A stretch of DNA of 28,959 bases, taken from the NCBI GenBank assembly GCA_963615055.1, contig CAVEFO010000022.1, positions 1-28,959 on the forward strand, given 5' to 3'. Numbering within the stretch: the stretch's first letter is position 1; every line of letters starts with the position of its first letter. The stretch is from UBA1822 sp963615055. GTDB lineage: Bacteria; Bacillota; Negativicutes; Veillonellales; Dialisteraceae. Under the pieces are notes generated by a model. The model was not told the DNA's origin and did not search any database. It worked only from the letters and a program-made list of their open reading frames with translations. Both the position numbers and the translations under genes were made by a program. Shown here in pieces: positions 6,427 to 15,502 of this stretch.

Positions 6427-8294
6427 ATCGGCTCTCCTTCCGGCGTTTTCACATCCCCATTCGCCAAGAAATTCTGTTTCTCATCCTTTGTCATGTGTAG
6501 GAAACGGTACAGCGATTCGGCTGCCGTTCGATTCATTCCTTTGACGCGGGACAACTCTTCGACGCCCGCTTTCTCCATTTCATCCAGCGAACGAAACGCG
6601 CGCCACAGAGCGTTTCTTCTCGTCGCGCCGATACCGGGGACGTGATCGAGCAGCGATTCCGCATTTCGCCTGACCGTCCACTTCCGATGATACGCAATCC
6701 CGAAACGATGCGCCTCGTCGCGAATGGATTGCAGCAAAAGCAGCGCCGGCTCGTGCGGATCTAATAAAACGGACATGTCAGACGCCTCCGTATAAATTTC
6801 TTCCATGCGCTTCGCGAGCCCGATGACCGGCGCCGTGATGCCGCATTTTCGGATAATCGGGAGCGCCGCGTGTAGCTGCCCCGCGCCGCCGTCCAAGACG
6901 ATGAGGTCCGGTTTCGGCCAGTCGTTTTCGCCGCCGTAGCGCCGTGCCATGATCTCGGCCATCGATTTGAAATCATCCGGCGCGCCCTGCGTCGTCTGCA
7001 ATTTGAATTTGCGATACTCGCTCTTTGCCGGTCGCCCGCCTTCGAAGACGACCATCGAGGCGACCGTCTCCGCGCCTTGGTTGTGGGAAATATCGAAACA
7101 TTCCATGCGTTCGGGAAGTTGCGGCAAATGCAACAACTCTTTCAATCTTGCCGGCGCGGCGCTTTCGCGTGCCTCCCGGTATTCCCATTGCAATTTTTTA
7201 TCCGCCAAATATTTTGCCGCATTCGCCGCCGCCATATCCGTGAGACGTTTTTTGAAACCGCGTTCCGGCACATAGAGATGTACGCCGCCCGTGCGCCCGC
7301 GCCCCAACCAATCCGCCAGAAGCGCCGCGTCTTCGGGGAGCGCCGGCACCAAAATTTCTTTCGGCACGGACACGGCATCCGCGCCGTAAAATTCTTTGAG
7401 AAACCCGGCCAGAAGCGCCGCGTCCGTCTCGCCTTCCATGTCCGGAATGCTGTAATTTTCTTTTCCGATCATGCGCCCGTAGCGAATGTAGAAAATTTCC
7501 AGCGCCGTGTGCCGCCCGTCCCGCGAGAGGCCAATGACGTCGAAATCGCCGGCTTGCGCCACAATGTGCTGCCGCTGCTGCACGCTTTTGACGGCTTGCA
7601 GACGATCACGAAGCTTCGCCGCCGTTTCAAAATCCAGATTCTCCGCCGCCGCCTCCATTTCTTTTTTCAGCCGCGTCGCGAGAGCCGTCGAGCGTCCTTC
7701 GAAAATATCGCAAATACCGCGCACGATTTCCGCATATTCCTCTTTCGTGCAAAGTCCGCAACACGGCGCGGCACAATAGCCGAGATGGTACTGCAGGCAC
7801 GGCCGCTCCACTTTCATGCTGCGGCACGTGCGAATCGGATATTCCGCGCGCAAAAGGCGCAGCGTTTCTTTTAGACCGCCCACATCGGTGAAGGGCCCGA
7901 AATAATGCGCGCCGTCTTCCCTCTTGATATTTCTCGTGATAAACATGCGCGGCCATTCTTCTTTTGTGATCTTGAGATACGGATAACTTTTGTCATCGCG
8001 AAGAGAAATATTGTATTTCGGATGCAGCTCTTTGATGAGGCTGCATTCTAAAATGAGCGCTTCCATCTCCGTCGCCGTCATCGTGATGTCGAGATCCTCG
8101 GCATGGCGCATCATCGCGGCCACTTTCGGCGAACGGTTTTTGTCCTCGCGCACATACGAACGGACGCGATTTTTTAGATTGACCGCTTTCCCGACGTAAA
8201 TGACTTTTCCGTTTTTGTCCTTCCAGCGATACACACCGGGACAAGCGGGAAGCGCCTCAACTTTCGCGCGGATGTTGTCATTCACCGCAATCAT
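6423..8294 (-). CDS. uvrC: UvrC, excinuclease ABC subunit C
   Basis: UvrC makes both incisions in nucleotide-excision repair after recruitment by damage-bound UvrB. The 623-residue protein has a GIY-YIG domain for the 3' cut (GVYRW and VIYVGKA, about residues 20-37), a cysteine-rich segment (CLQYHLGYCAAPCCGLC), a UVR motif that contacts UvrB (near residue 205), the RNase H-like endonuclease domain for the 5' cut (FDISHNQG, LIVLDGGAGQL, DEAHRFGIAYHR) and C-terminal helix-hairpin-helix motifs (HVPGIGATRRNAL). The start overlaps the uvrA end by 17 bp and the stop overlaps the lemA-like start by 4 bp, so the three form a tightly packed operon. Confidence 0.98.
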   Translation of the reverse strand: MIAVNDNIRAKVEALPACPGVYRWKDKNGKVIYVGKAVNLKNRVRSYVREDKNRSPKVAAMMRHAEDLDITMTATEMEALILECSLIKELHPKYNISLRDDKSYPYLKITKEEWPRMFITRNIKREDGAHYFGPFTDVGGLKETLRLLRAEYPIRTCRSMKVERPCLQYHLGYCAAPCCGLCTKEEYAEIVRGICDIFEGRSTALATRLKKEMEAAAENLDFETAAKLRDRLQAVKSVQQRQHIVAQAGDFDVIGLSRDGRHTALEIFYIRYGRMIGKENYSIPDMEGETDAALLAGFLKEFYGADAVSVPKEILVPALPEDAALLADWLGRGRTGGVHLYVPERGFKKRLTDMAAANAAKYLADKKLQWEYREARESAAPARLKELLHLPQLPERMECFDISHNQGAETVASMVVFEGGRPAKSEYRKFKLQTTQGAPDDFKSMAEIMARRYGGENDWPKPDLIVLDGGAGQLHAALPIIRKCGITAPVIGLAKRMEEIYTEASDMSVLLDPHEPALLLLQSIRDEAHRFGIAYHRKWTVRRNAESLLDHVPGIGATRRNALWRAFRSLDEMEKAGVEELSRVKGMNRTAAESLYRFLHMTKDEKQNFLANGDVKTPEGEPI

Positions 8295-11133
8295 GGTGTT
8301 TCTCCATCAATTCCCGCGTACGCTCAATGATGGGTTTCAAATATTGCCCGGTGTATGAACGCGGCTCCTCGCAAATTTCTTCCGGCGTCCCCGTCGCGAT
8401 GACTTCGCCGCCGCGCTCGCCGCCTTCCGGCCCCAGATCGATGATATAATCCGCGACTTTGGCGACGTCCAAATTGTGCTCAATGACGACGACCGTATTT
8501 CCCTGATCGACGAGCCGGTGCAAAATTTGCAAGAGTTTCCGGATATCTTCGCTATGAAGCCCCGTCGTCGGCTCATCCAAAATGTAGAGCGTGCCGCCCG
8601 TCGCGCGCCGCATCAGCTCCGTCGCCAATTTTACGCGCTGCGCTTCCCCGCCGGACATCGTCGTCGCCGGCTGCCCGAGATGGATGTAGCCGAGTCCCAC
8701 CTCCGCCAGCGTTTCCAGTTTCTTCAAAATTTTCGGATGCGCGTCGAAAAATGTCAGCGCTTCGTCGACCGTCATATTGAGAACGTCGGAAATATTTTTC
8801 CCTTTGTACGTGACCTGCAGCGTCTCGCGATTATAGCGCGCGCCGTGGCACGTCTCACACGGCACGTACACGTCGGAAAGAAATTGCATTTCAATTTTCA
8901 AAATCCCGTCTCCGTGACACGTCTCGCAGCGGCCGCCCCTGACATTGAAACTGAAACGCCCCGGTTTGTAGCCGCGCATTTTCGCTTCCGCCGTCTGGCT
9001 GTAGAGCTCGCGAATGTCATTGAAAACGCCGGTGTACGTCGCCGGATTGGAGCGCGGCGTGCGGCCGATGGGCTGCTGATCGATATCGATGATTTTATCG
9101 ATGTATTCGCCGCCCAAAATTTTTTCAAATTGCCCCATGCGGTAATACGTCCGATTTTTCATATTCGACAGGCCGCGGAAGAGAATATCGTTCACGAGTG
9201 TCGATTTCCCACTGCCCGATTCGCCCGTGACGACCGTCAAAGCGCCGAGGGGAATGGAAACGTCGATGTGCTTCAGGTTGTGCTCCGATGCGCCGATGAT
9301 TTTTATGAAAAGCCCGTTCCCTTTTCGTCTCTCATGCGGCAGCGGGATGTATTTCTTCCCCGCCAAATACTGCCCCGTATAGGATTCTTTCACTTTTTTG
9401 ATATCGGAAACGCGACCCTCTGCGACGACGTAGCCGCCGGCCTCCCCCGCACCCGGTCCGATGTCCACAATCCAATCCGCCGCACGAATCGTGTCTTCGT
9501 CATGCTCGACGACAATCAATGTATTTCCGATATCGCGCATATTTTTGAGCGTCGCAAGCAATTTGTCATTGTCACGCTGGTGGAGACCGATGGACGGCTC
9601 ATCCAAAATGTAAAGCACGCCGACAAGCCCCGATCCAATCTGTGTCGCGAGGCGAATCCGCTGCGCCTCCCCGCCGGAAAGCGACGACGCGCTCCGCGAC
9701 AGCGTCAGATAATCCAGCCCGACATTTTCCAAAAACGTCAGGCGCGCCAAAATTTCCTTTAAGATTTGATCGGCGATTTTCGCTTCTTTTTCCGTGAAAT
9801 CAATCCGACGCAAAAATTCGATCAGCCGCGTCACGGACAAATCCGAAACTTCCGCGATGGAAAGGCCGCCCACGCGAAACGCAAGGCTCTCCGGACAAAG
9901 CCGCGCACCGTGGCAGACGGGACAGGGTTTCTCGACGAGATACTCCGCGAGCTCCTCCTTCATTTTATCCGTGAACGCCTCTTCATAGCGGCGCTTCACC
10001 ATCGGCACGATCCCCTCAAAGACACGATGGTACGTCTTCTTCTCCCCGCGCATATTTTCATATTGGAAATCGAAAGCTTCGCCGCCGCCGTTTTCAAAAA
10101 TTTCTTTTGCATCCTCCGATAAATCGTCGAAACACGCATCCATCGTGAGCCCCTGCGCTGCGAGAAAACCGCCGAGTTGCCGGTACAACCAACTGTCGCC
10201 GTTCACCGGAAACGAACGAATCGCCCCCAGCCGAAACGGCATTTTAGAATCAGGCAGGACGCGCGCGAAATCGACTTCCAGCGATGAGCCCAATCCCATG
10301 CAGGACGGACACGCACCAAAAGGATTATTGAAAGAAAAAATCCGCGGCTCGGCCTTCGGCAGGGAAATCCCACATTCCGGGCAAGCAAAATGCGTACTGA
10401 AGAGCAAATCTTTTTCGCCCAAAATATGCGCGACCATAAGCCCATCGCCCAATTTCAATGCCGTTTCCACTGAATCCGCCAGCCGCGACGCGACTTCTTT
10501 TCGGACGACAAGACGATCCACGACGACTTCCACCGTGTGTTTCTTATTCTTTTCCAGCTCCGGCACGTCGGAAATTTCATATACCGTGCCATCCGCGCGA
10601 AGACGCACGTAGCCTTGTTTTTGCAGCTCTTCGATCAGCTTTTTGTGCGTCCCTTTTTTCGCCACCGCGACCGGCCCCAAGATGAGAAGTTTCGTCCCCT
10701 CCGACAGTTTCATCAATTCTTCGACGATCTGATCCGGCGCCTGGCGCGTGATCGGCCGCCCGCAAGAGGGGCAAAACGCGCGGCTCGCGTGCGCGTAAAG
10801 CATACGCAGATAATCGTGAATCTCCGTCACCGTCCCCACCGTGGAGCGCGGATTGTGGCTCGTCGACTTCTGGTCGATGGAAATCGCCGGTGAAAGACCT
10901 TCGATTTTATCAACTTCCGGCTTATTCATCTGGCCCAGAAACTGCCGCGCATACGCCGAAAGCGACTCCACGTATTTCCGCTGCCCTTCGGCATAAATCG
11001 TGTCAAAAGCCAGCGACGATTTCCCCGACCCCGACAGACCGGAAAACACAATCAATTTGTTTCGCGGCAATTCCAAATCAATATTTTTCAAATTATTCTG
11101 CCGGGCACCCCGGATCACAATTCCCTTTTCCAT
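8278..11133 (-). CDS. uvrA: UvrA, excinuclease ABC subunit A
   Basis: UvrA is the dimeric ABC ATPase that finds bulky DNA lesions and loads UvrB. The start at 11133 (MEKGIVIRG) matches the family N-terminus and has AAGGAAC upstream; an in-frame codon 26 residues earlier lacks such support. The 951-residue protein has two ABC cassettes. The first has Walker A GLSGSGKSS, signature LSGGEAQRIRLA and Walker B LYILDEPSIGLH. The second has GESGSGKST, MSGGEAQRVKLA and LYILDEPTTGLH. The cassettes are interrupted by CxxC zinc modules (CPSCGRP, CPECG...CPSCMG, CETCHG...CETCHG). It is followed by uvrC with overlap. uvrB lies upstream on the same strand across a repeat-filled gap. Confidence 0.98.
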   Translation of the reverse strand: MEKGIVIRGARQNNLKNIDLELPRNKLIVFSGLSGSGKSSLAFDTIYAEGQRKYVESLSAYARQFLGQMNKPEVDKIEGLSPAISIDQKSTSHNPRSTVGTVTEIHDYLRMLYAHASRAFCPSCGRPITRQAPDQIVEELMKLSEGTKLLILGPVAVAKKGTHKKLIEELQKQGYVRLRADGTVYEISDVPELEKNKKHTVEVVVDRLVVRKEVASRLADSVETALKLGDGLMVAHILGEKDLLFSTHFACPECGISLPKAEPRIFSFNNPFGACPSCMGLGSSLEVDFARVLPDSKMPFRLGAIRSFPVNGDSWLYRQLGGFLAAQGLTMDACFDDLSEDAKEIFENGGGEAFDFQYENMRGEKKTYHRVFEGIVPMVKRRYEEAFTDKMKEELAEYLVEKPCPVCHGARLCPESLAFRVGGLSIAEVSDLSVTRLIEFLRRIDFTEKEAKIADQILKEILARLTFLENVGLDYLTLSRSASSLSGGEAQRIRLATQIGSGLVGVLYILDEPSIGLHQRDNDKLLATLKNMRDIGNTLIVVEHDEDTIRAADWIVDIGPGAGEAGGYVVAEGRVSDIKKVKESYTGQYLAGKKYIPLPHERRKGNGLFIKIIGASEHNLKHIDVSIPLGALTVVTGESGSGKSTLVNDILFRGLSNMKNRTYYRMGQFEKILGGEYIDKIIDIDQQPIGRTPRSNPATYTGVFNDIRELYSQTAEAKMRGYKPGRFSFNVRGGRCETCHGDGILKIEMQFLSDVYVPCETCHGARYNRETLQVTYKGKNISDVLNMTVDEALTFFDAHPKILKKLETLAEVGLGYIHLGQPATTMSGGEAQRVKLATELMRRATGGTLYILDEPTTGLHSEDIRKLLQILHRLVDQGNTVVVIEHNLDVAKVADYIIDLGPEGGERGGEVIATGTPEEICEEPRSYTGQYLKPIIERTRELMEKHHDCGE

Positions 11134-11157
11134 ACCGTTCCTTTTTTTGTAAAACAA

Positions 11158-11186
11158 ACAATGTATCGCTAGGCTTGGAACGTCAA
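11158..11186 (-). promoter_or_regulatory. Possible uvrA promoter
   Basis: On the minus strand TTGACG (11181-11186, five of six) has a weak CATTGT hexamer 17 bp downstream (11158-11163), or TACATT at 15 bp. Placement 25 bp upstream of the start codon is right. No SOS-box (CGAAC-N4-GTTCG or CTG-N10-CAG type) is obvious beside it. Confidence 0.35.
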
Positions 11187-11196
11187 GCGGAAGAGA

Positions 11197-11355
11197 GTTA
11201 GTAGTTAGCAATTAGTAGTTAGCAGTTTTGGTGTCGCATTACGGCGACGATTTTTTTATGCGCCTTCGGCGTCCCATCATCCGACCTTCGCCGCATTTTT
11301 TTAATCGCGCGAAGCGCGCACCTGCACTGCTCACTGCTAATTGCTCACTGCTAAC
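11197..11355. repeat. Heptamer-based inverted repeat (TTAGCAG/TTAGTAG family) with internal hairpins
   Basis: A 29-nt left arm (11197-11225) made of 7-nt units TTAGTAG, TTAGCAA, TTAGTAG, TTAGCAG mirrors a 29-nt right arm (11327-11355) of CACTGCT/AATTGCT heptamers. The arms pair at 25 of 29 positions. The 101-nt centre holds a GTCGC/GCGAC hairpin (11233-11248) followed by a T7 run, a GCGCC-TTC-GGCGT hairpin, a second T7 run and GCGC-GAA-GCGC. The T-runs read as plus-strand terminators although both flanking genes are on the minus strand. This element and the next fill the 385-bp uvrB-uvrA gap; there is no gene in it. Confidence 0.7.
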
Positions 11356-11414
11356 TTTTTACACCTACCGTCTTCCCCTCTAAGCACATCAACCAAGCCC
11401 TTTCAAGCCATCTT

Positions 11415-11515
11415 CCATTATCCGTTTACCGTTAACCGCCCCTCACATCCCATGTACCACAAAGCTTCTCACACACGGTTCACAGTCACACGGTCAACGG
11501 ACAGCGGGCAACGGA
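11415..11515. repeat. Heptamer palindromic element, copy 1 (uvrB 3' end)
   Basis: The left arm TTATCCGTTTACCGTTAACC (from 11418) is followed by the core CCCCTCACATCCCATG, a short spacer, TTCTCACACACGGTTCACAG, and a right arm of ACGG-type heptamers ending in GGGCAACGG at 11514. The uvrB stop codon begins five bases later. A single CAAGCCCTTTCAAGCC motif, the unit of the tandem array at 13762, lies just upstream at 11394-11409. Confidence 0.75.
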
Positions 11516-11518
11516 AAC

Positions 11519-13624
11519 TCACACCCGTTTCTTCCGCGGCCGCGAAATCCGCTTCTTCGTGCTTGCCATCCGTTTCATCGCCGATTGGGCCTGCGATCCG
11601 AAGCGGTCGCTCCATTGTTGCCGGAGCTCCGCAAGCGTGTCACGCCACATAGCCGCCTCTTCGTATTCCATCGCTTTGGCCGCCCGTTTCATGTCCCGCT
11701 CCGCGTCTTGCATTTTTTGGTACAGCGCCTCATCCGAAAGCCCGTCCGTTTCTTCTTTTCCGCCGTAATCCGTCAAATCTTCTTCCACCTTCGTCAAATC
11801 GATGAGATCCTTTACTTTTTTCTGTATCGTCTGCGGGACAATCCCGTGCTCCTCGTTGTACGCCTGCTGAATCGTGCGGCGACGCTCCGTTTCCGAAATC
11901 GCCCGCTGCATGGAATCCGTCACCCGGTCCGCGTACATGATCACGTGCCCGTGCGCGTTTCGAGCCGCGCGACCGATCACCTGGATCATCGACGTTTCCG
12001 AGCGAAGAAATCCTTCCTTATCCGCGTCCAAAATAGCGACCAACGACACTTCCGGCATATCCAGCCCTTCGCGCAGCAAATTGATCCCGACCAAAAGGTC
12101 GAAAACTCCGGCGCGCAAATCACGAATGATCTCCGCCCGCTCAATCGTCGCCACGTCCGAATGCAGATACCGCACACGGACGCCGACCTCCGTCAGAAAA
12201 TCCGTGAGATCCTCCGCCATTTTCTTCGTCAGCGTCGTCACCAGCACACGCTCGCCCGCGTCTGTCCGTTTGTGGATTTCCCCAAGCAAATCATCCATCT
12301 GCCCCGCAATCGGTCGCACCTCCACGGACGGATCCAAGAGCCCCGTCGGCCGGATAATCTGCTCAGCCACATTCGTCTGCGCACTCATTTCATACGGCCC
12401 CGGCGTCGCCGACACGTAAATAATCTGATTGACCCGCTCCGTAAATTCGTCAAACGTCAGCGGCCGGTTATCCAGCGCCGACGGCAGACGGAAACCATAC
12501 TCCACCAAATTCGTTTTCCGCGAACGGTCCCCATTGTACATCGCACGCAACTGCGGCACCGTCACGTGCGATTCATCGATCATAATCAGAAAATCTTCCG
12601 GGAAATAATCCAAGAGCGTGAAAGGCGGATCCCCCGGCGCGCGATTCGACAAATGCCGCGAATAATTCTCGATCCCCGAACAATAGCCCACCTCGCGCAT
12701 CATTTCCAAATCATATTGCGTCCGCTGCTCCAGCCGCTGCGCCTCCAGCAATCGATCCCGTGCGCGAAGCTCCGCCAAGCGCTCCGCCAGCTCCGCCTCG
12801 ATACTCTGCTCGGCGCGGAGCATTTTTTCCGACGTCGTGACATAGTGAGACGCCGGAAATATCGCGATATGATTGCGCGTCGCCACCGTTTCCCCCGTGA
12901 CCACGTCAAATTCCGAAAGCCGCTCGATCTCGTCTCCGAACATTTCTATCCGCACGCCCGTATGATTCGACGACGCCGGAAACACGTCCACAATGTCCCC
13001 GCGCACCCTAAACGTATCGCGTGTGAAATTCAAATCATTCCGCAGGTACTGCATGGAGACCAATTTCTCCAAAATGGCCTCGCGCGATATTTCCTCACCC
13101 GGCCTAAGCGACAGTCCCATCGTGGAATAATCTTCCGGATCGCCCAGCCCGTAAATGCAGGAAACGGATGCCACAATGATGACATCCCGCCGCTCAAAAA
13201 GCGCCATCGTCGCCGAATGCCGCAGCCGGTCAATCTCCTCATTCATCGACGAATCTTTTTCGATATACGTGTCCGTCGTCGGAATGTACGATTCCGGCTG
13301 GTAATAATCATAATAGGAAACAAAATAATACACGGCATTGTCCGGAAAGAAATCCTTAAATTCGCTCGCCGTCTGCGCCGCCAATGTTTTATTCGGAGAA
13401 ATAATCAGCGTCGGCCGCTGCACCTCCTCGATAACCTTCGCCATCGTGAATGTCTTCCCCGTCCCCGTCGCACCGAGCAGCACCTGCGCCCACTCGCCGC
13501 CGCGAAGCCCGTCCACCAAAGACGCCACCGCTTTCGGCTGATCCCCCGTCGCGGAAAACGGCGCCTTCAGACGAAACGGAATCCCCGTCTCATAATCGGG
13601 CCGTAAAATTTCTGTATGTGCCAT
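11519..13624 (-). CDS. uvrB: UvrB, excinuclease ABC subunit B
   Basis: UvrB is the helicase-fold damage-verification subunit that bridges UvrA and UvrC. The start at 13624 (MAHTEIL) has GAGGGT five bases upstream; a TTG seven codons earlier is possible but less likely. The 701-residue protein shows Walker A GATGTGKT (51-58), the beta-hairpin region that clamps DNA (YYDYYQPESYIPTTDTYIEK), the DESH box, the motif VI GRAARN, and a C-terminal UVR motif (EEAAMWRDTLAELR) that binds UvrC. The tail is short and basic (KKRISRPRKKRV). uvrA and uvrC follow on the same strand, so all three NER genes are together. Confidence 0.98.
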   Translation of the reverse strand: MAHTEILRPDYETGIPFRLKAPFSATGDQPKAVASLVDGLRGGEWAQVLLGATGTGKTFTMAKVIEEVQRPTLIISPNKTLAAQTASEFKDFFPDNAVYYFVSYYDYYQPESYIPTTDTYIEKDSSMNEEIDRLRHSATMALFERRDVIIVASVSCIYGLGDPEDYSTMGLSLRPGEEISREAILEKLVSMQYLRNDLNFTRDTFRVRGDIVDVFPASSNHTGVRIEMFGDEIERLSEFDVVTGETVATRNHIAIFPASHYVTTSEKMLRAEQSIEAELAERLAELRARDRLLEAQRLEQRTQYDLEMMREVGYCSGIENYSRHLSNRAPGDPPFTLLDYFPEDFLIMIDESHVTVPQLRAMYNGDRSRKTNLVEYGFRLPSALDNRPLTFDEFTERVNQIIYVSATPGPYEMSAQTNVAEQIIRPTGLLDPSVEVRPIAGQMDDLLGEIHKRTDAGERVLVTTLTKKMAEDLTDFLTEVGVRVRYLHSDVATIERAEIIRDLRAGVFDLLVGINLLREGLDMPEVSLVAILDADKEGFLRSETSMIQVIGRAARNAHGHVIMYADRVTDSMQRAISETERRRTIQQAYNEEHGIVPQTIQKKVKDLIDLTKVEEDLTDYGGKEETDGLSDEALYQKMQDAERDMKRAAKAMEYEEAAMWRDTLAELRQQWSDRFGSQAQSAMKRMASTKKRISRPRKKRV

Positions 13625-13648
13625 TCTTACCCTCGCACTATCCAATAA

Positions 13649-13699
13649 CCGCTGTCCGCCGGCCGTTTACCGTTTACCGTTTACCGTTCCTCACATAGA
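13649..13699. repeat. Heptamer element, copy 2 (left half only)
   Basis: GTCCGCCGGCCGTTTACC is followed by two more CCGTTTA heptamers and the core TTCCTCACATAGAG. The right ACGG arm is missing; instead an unrelated stretch leads to the CAAGCC array. It sits 25 bp upstream of the uvrB start codon, so it lies in the uvrB 5' leader if the promoter is further right. Confidence 0.65.
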
Positions 13700-13761
13700 G
13701 ATAAAAACTCGCGTGTACGCTCCTATACTTTTCCCTACTATTTACAAAGAGAGCGAGACTC

Positions 13762-13864
13762 CAAGCCTTTCAAGCCTTTCAAGCCTTTCAAGCCCCTCAA
13801 GCCCTTCAAGCCCTTTCAAGCCCTTTCAAGCCCTTTCAAGCCCTTTCAAGCCCTTTCAAGCCTT
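13762..13864. repeat. Tandem array of 9/10-bp units (CAAGCCTTT / CAAGCCCTTT)
   Basis: Eleven head-to-tail units: three CAAGCCTTT, one CAAGCCCCT, one CAAGCCCTT, five identical 10-mers CAAGCCCTTT, and a final CAAGCCTT. The identical 10-mers suggest recent expansion by slippage. The array occupies the gap between the radical SAM gene and uvrB (13625-13938) and would lie in or near the uvrB promoter region on the minus strand. It is a candidate variable-number locus. Confidence 0.93.
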
Positions 13865-13920
13865 CAAACTGACAGCACCATGTGCCGCAAAAGCGAACCA
13901 AACACGGTCTACGATTTATG

Positions 13921-13938
13921 GCTGACGACTGACGACTC
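13921..13938. repeat. Short heptamer repeat CTGACGA beside the radical SAM stop codon
   Basis: GCTGACGACTGACGACTC is two and a half copies of CTGACGA. It ends at the base before the stop codon of the minus-strand radical SAM gene. It shares the 7-nt period of the other repeat families in these gaps. Confidence 0.5.
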
Positions 13939-14610
13939 TTAATCCCCTTCATACGCCCGGACGCGAAGAGCGAGCCCTTTCTCCTCGCAAATTTTTCGAC
14001 AACACGCGATTTCCTCCGCGTCCTCCACCTTGTCCACCACCGTCATGACGACGTGAGGAATATAGGCTTTGGCGCGCACGGCAAAGTCCAGCATCGCAGC
14101 AAACGAGCCGATTCCGTGCCGACTCCTCGTCAGCGCCAGGTAGCGCTCCACATTCGACGCATTGAGACTGATGGAAATCGTATCCAAAAGCCCCGCAAAA
14201 TCCTTTGTAATATCGCGCCCGTGCTCCAAATTTCCCAACCCGTTCGTATTGAGCCGCGTCGGAATTTCCGGATGCTGTTCCTTGATGAAACGAAGTAATT
14301 CGCACAACACACTCTGCCGCATTGTCGGCTCGCCGAAACCACATACGACCGCCTCCGAGACCTTTTCCCACGGCACCGCGACGAGATCCGCCTCAAAATC
14401 CGCGACTGTCGGCTCCTCGCCCCCGTACCACAACGTCGCTTCCTCGCCCATGTGTTTCAATCCGCGCAGACAAAATGTGCACGCACAATTACACCGATTC
14501 GTCAGATTGATATACAATCCGCGCTTTTCTCCGGGCAAAAGCCGCACTATCCCGTCCGCGACAGACACGTATTTCCCGCCCGTTTCCACCGTATACACCC
14601 GCATGGCCAT
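13939..14610 (-). CDS. Radical SAM protein, TatD-associated type
   Basis: A 223-residue radical SAM enzyme. The 4Fe-4S motif is CX3CX2C (Cys40, Cys44, Cys47 in RCNCACTFCLRG), preceded by GLYINLTN, the usual first strand of the fold. GFGEPTMR is a GGE-like SAM-binding strand and RLNTNGLG matches the later strand. Sequence style and length fit the short family often linked to TatD genes, whose reaction is unknown. No tatD gene is next to it here. It begins right after the stop of the pyridoxamine kinase gene (TAAATG), with GGAG ten bases upstream inside that gene, so the two are translated from one message. Confidence 0.85.
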   Translation of the reverse strand: MAMRVYTVETGGKYVSVADGIVRLLPGEKRGLYINLTNRCNCACTFCLRGLKHMGEEATLWYGGEEPTVADFEADLVAVPWEKVSEAVVCGFGEPTMRQSVLCELLRFIKEQHPEIPTRLNTNGLGNLEHGRDITKDFAGLLDTISISLNASNVERYLALTRSRHGIGSFAAMLDFAVRAKAYIPHVVMTVVDKVEDAEEIACCRKICEEKGLALRVRAYEGD

Positions 14611-15438
14611 TTATTTCAGCTCCGTCAAATATTCTTCAAATGCCAGACCCCAATTCCACGGCAAATCCAGCGCCACCGTATATTCCAACACGCGATGAAT
14701 GAAATCCGCCGCTTTGCGCACCGCATCCGGCAACGCCTCGCCGCGCACGAGAGACGCCGCGACAATCGCCGAAAAGACATCCCCCGTCCCCGAGCGGTCT
14801 CCGCCGACTTTTTCCGTGGAAACAACGACCGGCACCTTTCCTTTTTCCACAATGAAATTTTTTACAAGCCCCGCTTCGCAAAGCCCCGTAATCACCACAC
14901 CGGACGGCCCACGCTCAATCAGCGCCGCCGCCATATCCGCAAGCTCTTCCTCCGAGACACGCCCACCCGCCGGATACGACCGCCCCAAAAGCTCACAACA
15001 CTCCGTCAAATTCGGCGTCACCACATCCGCAAACGCCAAAAGCCGCCGCATCTCCCGGCACATCTCCGCCGTATAAGAAGAATACAGCCGCCCATTGTCC
15101 CCCATGACCGGATCCACCATGACGCAAGTACCTTTTTCGCGAAACATCTCGATACAATCGATCACAATCCCAATCTGCTCCGCCGATCCGATGAATCCCG
15201 TTAAAATTCCATCAAAAGAAATTTCGTTCTCTTTCCAGTTTTCCAAATACGGCCGCATCCGCGCCGTATAATCATCGAGGACATGCGAGGGGAAACCCGT
15301 GTGCACCGAAAGAATCGCCGTCGGAAGCGGGCAAGCCTGCACCCGAAGCGCCGACACCAGCGGCAGCTGCACCGCCAGCGAGCACCGCCCAAACCCGGTC
15401 AAATCATTGACCACCGCCATCTTTTTTTGTCGCTCCAT
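14611..15438 (-). CDS. Pyridoxamine/pyridoxal kinase (ribokinase-like fold)
   Basis: The enzyme phosphorylates B6 vitamers with ATP to feed pyridoxal 5'-phosphate salvage. The start at 15438 (MERQKK) follows GGAGGAATC. The 275-residue sequence shows the N-terminal strand and substrate loop of this family (VVNDLTGFGRCSLAVQLP), PLPTAILSVHTGF, the DPVMGDNGRLY segment and the anion-hole/catalytic GTGD with Asp220. The length is normal. It heads a two-gene unit with the radical SAM gene. PdxK and PdxY are not separable from the sequence alone, so no symbol is given. Confidence 0.93.
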   Translation of the reverse strand: MERQKKMAVVNDLTGFGRCSLAVQLPLVSALRVQACPLPTAILSVHTGFPSHVLDDYTARMRPYLENWKENEISFDGILTGFIGSAEQIGIVIDCIEMFREKGTCVMVDPVMGDNGRLYSSYTAEMCREMRRLLAFADVVTPNLTECCELLGRSYPAGGRVSEEELADMAAALIERGPSGVVITGLCEAGLVKNFIVEKGKVPVVVSTEKVGGDRSGTGDVFSAIVAASLVRGEALPDAVRKAADFIHRVLEYTVALDLPWNWGLAFEEYLTELK

Positions 15439-15466
15439 GATTCCTCCGTCAAAAAATCTTCCTCCC

Positions 15467-15475
15467 ATTATACCA
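15467..15475 (-). promoter_or_regulatory. Extended -10 promoter of the pyridoxamine kinase gene
   Basis: On the minus strand TGGTATAAT is a perfect -10 with TG extension, 29 bp upstream of the start codon. No good -35 is present at 17 bp, which extended -10 promoters tolerate. Confidence 0.65.
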
Positions 15476-15502
15476 CGGAGAAATTTGTCGATTGCACACC
15501 GG

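Noticed and set aside
11585..13606. A 673-codon open frame opposite uvrB
   Set aside because: Extremely Arg/His-rich translation that simply mirrors uvrB codon bias; uvrB on the other strand is certain.
13762..13864. Repeat array considered as a CRISPR
   Set aside because: Units are contiguous 9/10-mers without spacers and there are no cas genes in the window.
13713..13925. A 70-codon open frame across the CAAGCC array
   Set aside because: It is a Ser/Pro/Phe repeat translation of the tandem DNA, with no ribosome site; the array alone explains it.
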